A stretch of 10,838 bases of DNA, from contig JAHFTP010000043.1 of the NCBI GenBank assembly GCA_023265495.1, positions 1-10,838 of the forward strand. The letters are read 5' to 3'. Shown in pieces: positions 6,421 through 10,838 of this stretch. Source of the DNA: Chlamydiota bacterium (GTDB lineage: Bacteria; Chlamydiota; Chlamydiia; Chlamydiales; Rhabdochlamydiaceae). The notes beneath the pieces were generated by a model. That model was given only the letters and a program-made list of their open reading frames with translations. It was not told where the DNA came from and made no database searches. The position numbers were made by a program, and so were the translations under genes. Positions within the stretch are counted from its first letter, which is position 1. Each line of letters starts with the position of its first letter.

Positions 6421-7107
6421 CTAAAAGGCACCCCTGGGGAAAAGAACCATAGGGATGGTTTTTGCAATTAAGAGAAGATCGTGTAAGAAGGAATAGGTCT
6501 CCACATACTGTTTTTCTAAGGAGATGCGCTCTTCAAAGCTTAAAAGACTCCTTCCCGACGTCTGCCAGAGTCCGGTGAGGCCAGGTCTCATGCAAAAGAT
6601 CACCATATTGCTCTCGGGGATCCTCTGCCTTAGCTCTTCTAGTAAAAAAGGTCTTGGCCCTACTACGCTCATATCTCCTTTGAGCACATTCCAAAACTGA
6701 GGAAACTCATCTAAGGAAGTTTTTCTTAAGAATTTGCCAAGCGGCGTGATGCGCGGGTCCTTTTTCAGTTTTCTGTATTGTGTCCATTCTTCTCTAATAA
6801 CAGGGTCTGCTGCCAGTAGCTGTTTGATTCGTTTGTCTGCATCTTGGAACATGGAACGAATTTTCCAACATTTGATCAGCTTGCCTCCTCTTCCGACCCG
6901 TATGCTGCCGTAAAATATAGGGCCCGGCGATGTGCATTTGACAAGTAGACATAACAACAATAAGAAAGGAGCTCCGATGAGTAAAACCAAAGAACTAAAC
7001 CCTACATCGAATCCCCTTTTTATCAGGCGATGCTCAATAGAACAATGCTCTTGTAAAAAGTGGAGCCTATTTCCCTGATAGGGGCTTTGTATATGTGTTA
7101 CATTCAT
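6421..7107 (-). CDS. Bacterial sugar transferase: short polyprenyl-phosphate phosphoglycosyl transferase (WcaJ/PglC type)
   Basis: A monotopic phosphoglycosyl transferase that moves a sugar-1-phosphate from a UDP-sugar to undecaprenyl phosphate, the first membrane step of O-antigen, capsule or exopolysaccharide assembly. The 228 residues hold the short catalytic form only. KRGFDVGFS (30-38) leads into one hydrophobic, probably re-entrant helix (about 37-58), then SPGP (60-63) and IRVGRGGKLIKCWKIRSM (69-86). DPRITPLGKFLRKTSLDEFPQ (117-137) contains the Asp133-Glu134 catalytic dyad; VVGPRP (148-153) and RPGLTGLWQTSGRS (174-187) follow. The long N-terminal membrane and Rossmann-like region of WbaP/WcaJ proteins is absent. 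AGAGGA lies 10 nt before ATG 7107. It is first after an 84-nt gap, so it probably opens a transcript. The sugar specificity is unknown; the UDP-glucose dehydrogenase gene nearby suggests a uronate-containing glycan. Confidence 0.93.
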   Translation of the reverse strand: MNVTHIQSPYQGNRLHFLQEHCSIEHRLIKRGFDVGFSSLVLLIGAPFLLLLCLLVKCTSPGPIFYGSIRVGRGGKLIKCWKIRSMFQDADKRIKQLLAADPVIREEWTQYRKLKKDPRITPLGKFLRKTSLDEFPQFWNVLKGDMSVVGPRPFLLEELRQRIPESNMVIFCMRPGLTGLWQTSGRSLLSFEERISLEKQYVETYSFLHDLLLIAKTIPMVLFPRGAF

Positions 7108-7141
7108 TTTTTTTGTTTCCTCTGATTACTTAGGAAATTAC

Positions 7142-7170
7142 ATTTTATGAATTATTTGGTTTTGATGCAA
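7142..7170 (-). promoter_or_regulatory. Possible sigma70-type promoter for the six-gene row starting with the sugar transferase
   Basis: On the minus strand TTGCAT (7165-7170) and TAAAAT (7142-7147) are separated by 17 nt in the only sizeable gap between the two gene rows. The -10 matches 5 of 6 consensus bases, the -35 only 3 of 6. The position, about 35 nt before the ATG, is reasonable, but AT-rich DNA gives such matches easily. Confidence 0.3.
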
Positions 7171-7191
7171 ATTGAATAATTTTGCAGCATA

Positions 7192-8076
7192 TCAAAAAGA
7201 TCGATCGATCAATTTATTTAGTAAGGAAAGGAGCAAAGGAGAATCGGGAAAGAGAGATTCATATGTTTCCTTGGCCGAAGAGCGAAGAGCCTCTGCGAGT
7301 TTTTTTGCTTGGGCAAGGCCAAGGACGGTCACAGAAGTGCTTTTTTTATTTTCTCTATCTGAGCTTGTGGACTTGCCTAAGACATTTGCAGTGCTTGTAG
7401 CTTCTAAGATGTCATCTACAATTTGGAAAGCTGTTCCCATTTGCATGCCAATCTCTTTGATTTTGGAGGTTTTGTCCTTTGCAGCGTTAGTTAGGATAGC
7501 TCCATATTCTAAGCAGCAGGAGAGGAGTGCTGCTGTTTTACACCGGTGAATGAATAAAAGAGCATCTTCTGAGAGTTGTTTCCCTTCACTGATGAGGTCT
7601 ACTACTTGTCCTCCAATCATCCCCTCGCTTCCTGAGCGCACAGAGAGAATATGAATAAGATCCACTTTTTGCTTAAGGGAAAGATCGGGTGAGGTGGAGA
7701 GTATTTCAAAGGCTTTCGTAAGAAGAAAGTCCCCCGTCAGCACAGCGATGCCCTCATCATAGGCCTTATGCAGGGATGGCCTGCCCCGTCTGATGTCATC
7801 ATCATCCATGCAGGGGAGGTCGTCATGGATAAGAGAGTAAGTGTGGACCATCTCTATGGAGCATGCGGGGACAAGGGCTTTTTCCATGTCTCCACCCCAT
7901 GCTTCTACGGTAGCGAGGACGAGAAGGGGTCTTAGTCGCTTGCCGGGGTTAAGTAGGCTATATCTCGCTGCATCAAATAGGCATGCATGGGGCAGGCTAG
8001 AAGAAGGGGGCAGCAGGGCTTGCAGCGTCTTTTCTATGTGCTTGCAGCGGGAAGAAATATAGGAGTCTAGATCCAT
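7192..8076 (-). CDS. ispA: Polyprenyl diphosphate synthase (farnesyl/geranylgeranyl diphosphate synthase)
   Basis: A trans-prenyltransferase that condenses isopentenyl diphosphate with an allylic diphosphate in the cytoplasm, giving C15 or C20 precursors of undecaprenyl carrier and quinone side chains. The 294 residues show GKRLRP (45-50), the first Asp-rich motif DDLPCMD (85-91) within HTYSLIHDDLPCMDDDDIRRGRP, GGQ (155-157), and the second motif FQIVDDILEAT (218-228). The second motif ends in Glu225 where most relatives have Asp (DDILD). GKSTSSDRENKKST corresponds to the usual GKTxGSDxxxxKxT. The residues before the first motif are as in bacterial FPP and GGPP synthases alike, so product length is not settled. 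ATG 8076 follows the UDP-glucose dehydrogenase stop by 4 nt with only a weak ribosome binding site, suggesting coupling. It ends its row, 84 nt before the sugar transferase gene. Confidence 0.93.
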   Translation of the reverse strand: MDLDSYISSRCKHIEKTLQALLPPSSSLPHACLFDAARYSLLNPGKRLRPLLVLATVEAWGGDMEKALVPACSIEMVHTYSLIHDDLPCMDDDDIRRGRPSLHKAYDEGIAVLTGDFLLTKAFEILSTSPDLSLKQKVDLIHILSVRSGSEGMIGGQVVDLISEGKQLSEDALLFIHRCKTAALLSCCLEYGAILTNAAKDKTSKIKEIGMQMGTAFQIVDDILEATSTANVLGKSTSSDRENKKSTSVTVLGLAQAKKLAEALRSSAKETYESLFPDSPLLLSLLNKLIDRSF

Positions 8077-8080
8077 AATG

Positions 8081-9457
8081 TTAGATGAGCGCCGGGTCTT
8101 GATGAGCTGTTAGTACTCTATGAGCATGTGTAGGTATGCCTATGCCGAAATAGTCAAATCCTCTCTCTTCCATCTCTTCTGCTTTGTATTGATTTCTTCC
8201 ATCAAAGAAGGCGACTCCCTTCATATTTTGTAGGAGAGGGTCAAAGCTAACAAAGCGAAACTGTTTCCATTCGGTAATGAGGGCAATAGCATCTGCTTGC
8301 TTAGCAGCTTCATATTCTGATGAGGCGTAGTGCATTTGTGCAGAGGGGACAATGAGTTTTTTCGCGCCCGGCATAGAGATGGGATCATAGGCCCTGATGA
8401 AGGCTCCTTCCTCTAGAAGGCGTTCTATGATTGTTAGAGAGGGGGCTTCTCGCATGTCATCAGTTTCCGGCTTGAAGGAGAGTCCCCAAATAGCCACTGT
8501 CTTATTTCGCAGTCCTCCTCTCTTAGCAAAGTAGCGTTTGATCTTTTGGAAAAACAGCTCTCTTTGGTTTTGATTAACAAGCTCTGTGGCCTCGAGAAGA
8601 GGGGTAGGGCTGTGATTTTCTTTTGCAAGCGCTTGCAAGGCTCTTAGGTCTTTAGGGAAGCAAGAGCCTCCATATCCTATTCCGGCGTAGAGGAAGTCAT
8701 ATCCGATTCTTTCATCTGCACCGATTCCTATGCGTACTTCTTTGATGTTAGCCCCCACTTTTTCACAAAGCAGCGATAGCTCATTCATGAAAGAGATGCG
8801 CAGAGCAAGCATGGCGTTAGCTGCATATTTGGTCATCTCTGCTGAGAGAATATCCATAATAAGAATACGGTCATGATTCACAGTAAATGGCGAGTACATC
8901 TCTTTGAGAAGACCTGTAATAGAGGGGTGGTCCACTCCTAAAATGATCCGATCCGGTTTTAAACAGTCGGATACAGCAGATCCTTCTTTGAGAAACTCAG
9001 GGTTTGCTACGACAGAGAACTCGGTGCTTTTCCCTTGTTTTTCTAGTGCTTTTTGCAGGGTGTCTTTGATTGTATGGCAGGTGCCTACAGGTGCAGTGGA
9101 CTTGTTGACAATGAGTCTATATCCATCCATGTGGCGGGCTATTTCTTCTACTGCATCCATGAGATACGATGTCTTGCAGGAGCCATCTTCTTGCGAAGGG
9201 GTAGGCAGGGCTAGGAAGCAGACCAAGGATCTTTCTACAGCTTCTTTGTAGTGTGAAGTAAAGATCATCCTTCCGGCTGAAGCATTGCGCTTGACTAGCT
9301 CTTCTAGCCCCGGTTCATAGAAGGGGATGATCCCTTGGTTTAAGGCGTTTATTTTGTCGGTGTTGATGTCCAAGCAGATGACATGGTGACCCATCTCTGC
9401 AAAGCATGCGCCGCTAACGAGTCCTACATATCCTGTACCTACAATGAGAATATCCAT
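8081..9457 (-). CDS. ugd: UDP-glucose 6-dehydrogenase
   Basis: Oxidises UDP-glucose to UDP-glucuronate with two NAD+ in the cytoplasm, supplying uronate or pentose units for capsule, LPS or other glycans. The 458-residue length is typical. The N-terminal NAD-binding fold starts with VGTGYVGLVSGACFAEMGH (6-24). Lys210 lies in EMTKYAANAMLA, and the catalytic Cys266 in GIGYGGSCFPKDL (259-271). The C-terminal UDP-binding domain contains WGLSFKPETDDMREAPS (324-340). All expected catalytic residues are present. GDP-mannose and UDP-N-acetylmannosamine dehydrogenases share this fold, but the GYGGSCFPKD motif and overall pattern fit UDP-glucose best. It lies 8 nt after LolD and 4 nt before the prenyl synthase. 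A phosphoglycosyl transferase gene 1 kb downstream strengthens a surface-glycan role. Confidence 0.95.
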   Translation of the reverse strand: MDILIVGTGYVGLVSGACFAEMGHHVICLDINTDKINALNQGIIPFYEPGLEELVKRNASAGRMIFTSHYKEAVERSLVCFLALPTPSQEDGSCKTSYLMDAVEEIARHMDGYRLIVNKSTAPVGTCHTIKDTLQKALEKQGKSTEFSVVANPEFLKEGSAVSDCLKPDRIILGVDHPSITGLLKEMYSPFTVNHDRILIMDILSAEMTKYAANAMLALRISFMNELSLLCEKVGANIKEVRIGIGADERIGYDFLYAGIGYGGSCFPKDLRALQALAKENHSPTPLLEATELVNQNQRELFFQKIKRYFAKRGGLRNKTVAIWGLSFKPETDDMREAPSLTIIERLLEEGAFIRAYDPISMPGAKKLIVPSAQMHYASSEYEAAKQADAIALITEWKQFRFVSFDPLLQNMKGVAFFDGRNQYKAEEMEERGFDYFGIGIPTHAHRVLTAHQDPALI

Positions 9458-9465
9458 AACCTTCC

Positions 9466-10149
9466 TTATTTAATCTGCTGGAGAGTTCCTTCTGATAATT
9501 GATACACTCTTTTACAAGGCTCTACCATCTCAGAGTCGTGAGTGACTAGGATAAGAGTTTTCCCCCTTTTTTGTGTAGTGGCAAAGAGAAGGGCTTGGAT
9601 CGCTTTTGCTGTATGGGGATCTAAATTCCCTGTTGGCTCATCTGCTAAGAGGATGTCGGGGTCATTACAAAGAGCCCTTGCAAGGGCAGCCCTTTGCTTC
9701 TCTCCTCCTGAGAGGTGTTTAGCCAAGAGGTTTGCTTTAGAAAGGAGGCCCACCTGCTCCAACAGCCCCACGCAGCGTTTATAATGCAGGCTTTGTTTGT
9801 GGGTGGGGTGTCTTGCAATCTTTGCCGGCATAAGGACGTTATCTAAGAGGGAGTAGTCTTCGAGGAGATAGAAAGCTTGAAACATAAATCCTATGTGCAT
9901 AGAGCGAATAGAGGATACAGAAGAGGAGAAAACTTTCTTTCCACAGATCTCTATTTCTCCCTTATCAGCTCTGTCCAATGTCCCCAAGATATGTAGCAAG
10001 GTGCTTTTTCCCGTCCCCGACTTGCCAATGATGGCTATGCTATCCCCTTGCTCTACTTCCAAATGGACATTGTGCAAAATAACAAGAGGATCTTTTTCTC
10101 GGTAGGATTTGCAGAGGCTGTGTACTTTGATGGCAAGCGGTGTTTTCAT
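9466..10149 (-). CDS. lolD: Lipoprotein-releasing ABC transporter ATP-binding protein LolD
   Basis: The cytoplasmic ATPase of the LolCDE-type complex, which extracts outer-membrane lipoproteins from the inner membrane and hands them to LolA. The 227 residues hold a full nucleotide-binding domain: Walker A GKSGTGKST (42-50), Q-loop Gln91 in FMFQAFYLLE, ABC signature LSGGEKQRAALARAL (146-160), Walker B ILLADE (166-171) followed by PTGNLD, and switch His204 in LVTHD. Start ATG 10149 overlaps the stop of the permease gene by 4 nt (ATGA), the usual arrangement for subunits made together. On sequence alone MacB-, FtsE- and LolD-type ATPases are close; the permease partner and the envelope context favour LolD. 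No defect is visible. Confidence 0.92.
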   Translation of the reverse strand: MKTPLAIKVHSLCKSYREKDPLVILHNVHLEVEQGDSIAIIGKSGTGKSTLLHILGTLDRADKGEIEICGKKVFSSSVSSIRSMHIGFMFQAFYLLEDYSLLDNVLMPAKIARHPTHKQSLHYKRCVGLLEQVGLLSKANLLAKHLSGGEKQRAALARALCNDPDILLADEPTGNLDPHTAKAIQALLFATTQKRGKTLILVTHDSEMVEPCKRVYQLSEGTLQQIK

Positions 10150-10838
10150 GTGTCAGATCTCAATATGGAAGAGGGGTTTAGCTTACAGGCCTTCATGGCA
10201 GGGATTAAAGCGGCAACTAGTGCAATCAGCGGCGTTGCGATCATGACAAATAAAACGGCCTCACCGGTTAGTGCTGTGGGCAGAGTTTTTCCGTAGAAGG
10301 CTGCACTAAAGGCCTCCTGGCCTTGGAGAAAGCTTAAAAACTCTACGATGCTATCAATATGTTGCAAGGTGAAGTAGGAGAGGAAAAATCCTATGAGGCT
10401 GCCCAGCGTGCCCATAATGATTCCACAGCCTCCAAAGATCAGAGCGATGCTCTTTTTTGATGCGCCCATGGCAGAGAGTATGCCGATCTCTTTTTTCTTG
10501 TCATTGACGAGGAGGACGAGTAAGGAGATAATATTGCAGCAAGCCACAGCCAAGATAATAATCCCCACTAAAGAAAAAAGGTACTTATCGCTTTGGAATT
10601 GCCCGAGGAGGTCCTTAGCAAATTCATACTCTTTGAATGTAGAGACTTTCCAGTATTTTTCTATGCCGAGCTCTTGCATGGCATAAACTAAGTTCTGCTT
10701 AATTTCTTCGACTTGGGTTAAGTTGTCACACCATATTTGGATCCCATTGGTTGCTATCTTATCGAAAACAAAATTTGTGTTGGAGGAGTTGATGGCCCTC
10801 GTAATGGAAGGGGGGACGAGAAGGCATTTGTTTCCTAC
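10146..10838 (-). CDS. LolC/LolE-family lipoprotein-releasing permease, C-terminal part; runs off right edge
   Basis: An open frame of 230 residues enters from the right edge and ends in SILRSDT. It is the C-terminal half of an FtsX/LolE-type permease. A stretch of probably periplasmic sequence is followed by three membrane segments, at about residues 86-111 (YLFSLVGIIILAVACCNIIS), 131-156 and 193-215 of the visible part. KKKEIGILSAMGASKKSI (114-131) between the first two is the cytoplasmic coupling region characteristic of FtsX-like domains (EIgiLkAlGas). The final helix ends in PAMKACKLNPSSILR, as in LolC/LolE. The true start lies outside the window; an internal Met at 10679 is not the start because the frame continues upstream. 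Overlap with LolD by 4 nt shows they form one unit. Whether the organism has one permease gene or separate LolC and LolE cannot be judged here. Confidence 0.9.
   Translation of the reverse strand, partial: VGNKCLLVPPSITRAINSSNTNFVFDKIATNGIQIWCDNLTQVEEIKQNLVYAMQELGIEKYWKVSTFKEYEFAKDLLGQFQSDKYLFSLVGIIILAVACCNIISLLVLLVNDKKKEIGILSAMGASKKSIALIFGGCGIIMGTLGSLIGFFLSYFTLQHIDSIVEFLSFLQGQEAFSAAFYGKTLPTALTGEAVLFVMIATPLIALVAALIPAMKACKLNPSSILRSDT

Overview
The window looks like a chromosomal segment of a Gram-negative bacterium, most likely a member of the Chlamydiota (environmental, Parachlamydiales-type). This rests on the gene families and on recalled resemblance of the prenyl synthase (HTYSLIHDDLPCMDDDD block) and FolD sequences to chlamydial ones; no search was run. 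LolD/LolE-type lipoprotein release genes point to an outer membrane. Every convincing gene is on the minus strand, so transcription runs from the right end of the window to the left.

Right part (10838 to 7192): a compact row of four genes. These are the C-terminal part of a LolC/LolE-family permease (cut by the window edge), its ATPase LolD (4-nt ATGA overlap), a UDP-glucose 6-dehydrogenase and a farnesyl/geranylgeranyl diphosphate synthase. Gaps are 8 nt or less. The theme is envelope building: lipoprotein sorting, UDP-glucuronate for surface glycan, and polyprenyl precursors for lipid carriers or quinones.

Middle part (7191 to 1262): an 84-nt gap with a possible promoter, then six tightly packed genes. 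They encode a short WcaJ/PglC-type phosphoglycosyl transferase, an MreD-like membrane protein, an inositol-monophosphatase-family phosphatase, FolD, a YihX-like HAD phosphatase and RNase R. Most junctions overlap or are separated by fewer than 10 nt, so a polycistronic mRNA with translational coupling is likely. The exception is a 58 to 88-nt gap between FolD and the HAD gene. Several longest-ORF starts run into the upstream gene, and shorter starts at the junctions are preferred here.

Left part (1261 to 1): about 770 nt with no convincing intact gene, more AT-rich than its surroundings, followed by the first 163 codons of a Fic-family protein with an N-terminal inhibitory helix motif (SARIEG). 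It runs off the left edge. The gene-poor stretch holds three copies of a paired motif, TGCGTAA-N4-TGCGTAA, two of them inside a 29-bp imperfect direct repeat 498 bp apart. It also has a 10-bp-stem hairpin and a short open frame faintly like the end of a type I restriction specificity subunit. This is the accessory-looking part of the window and the most worthwhile place for a second look. The rest reads as ordinary housekeeping and envelope genes.
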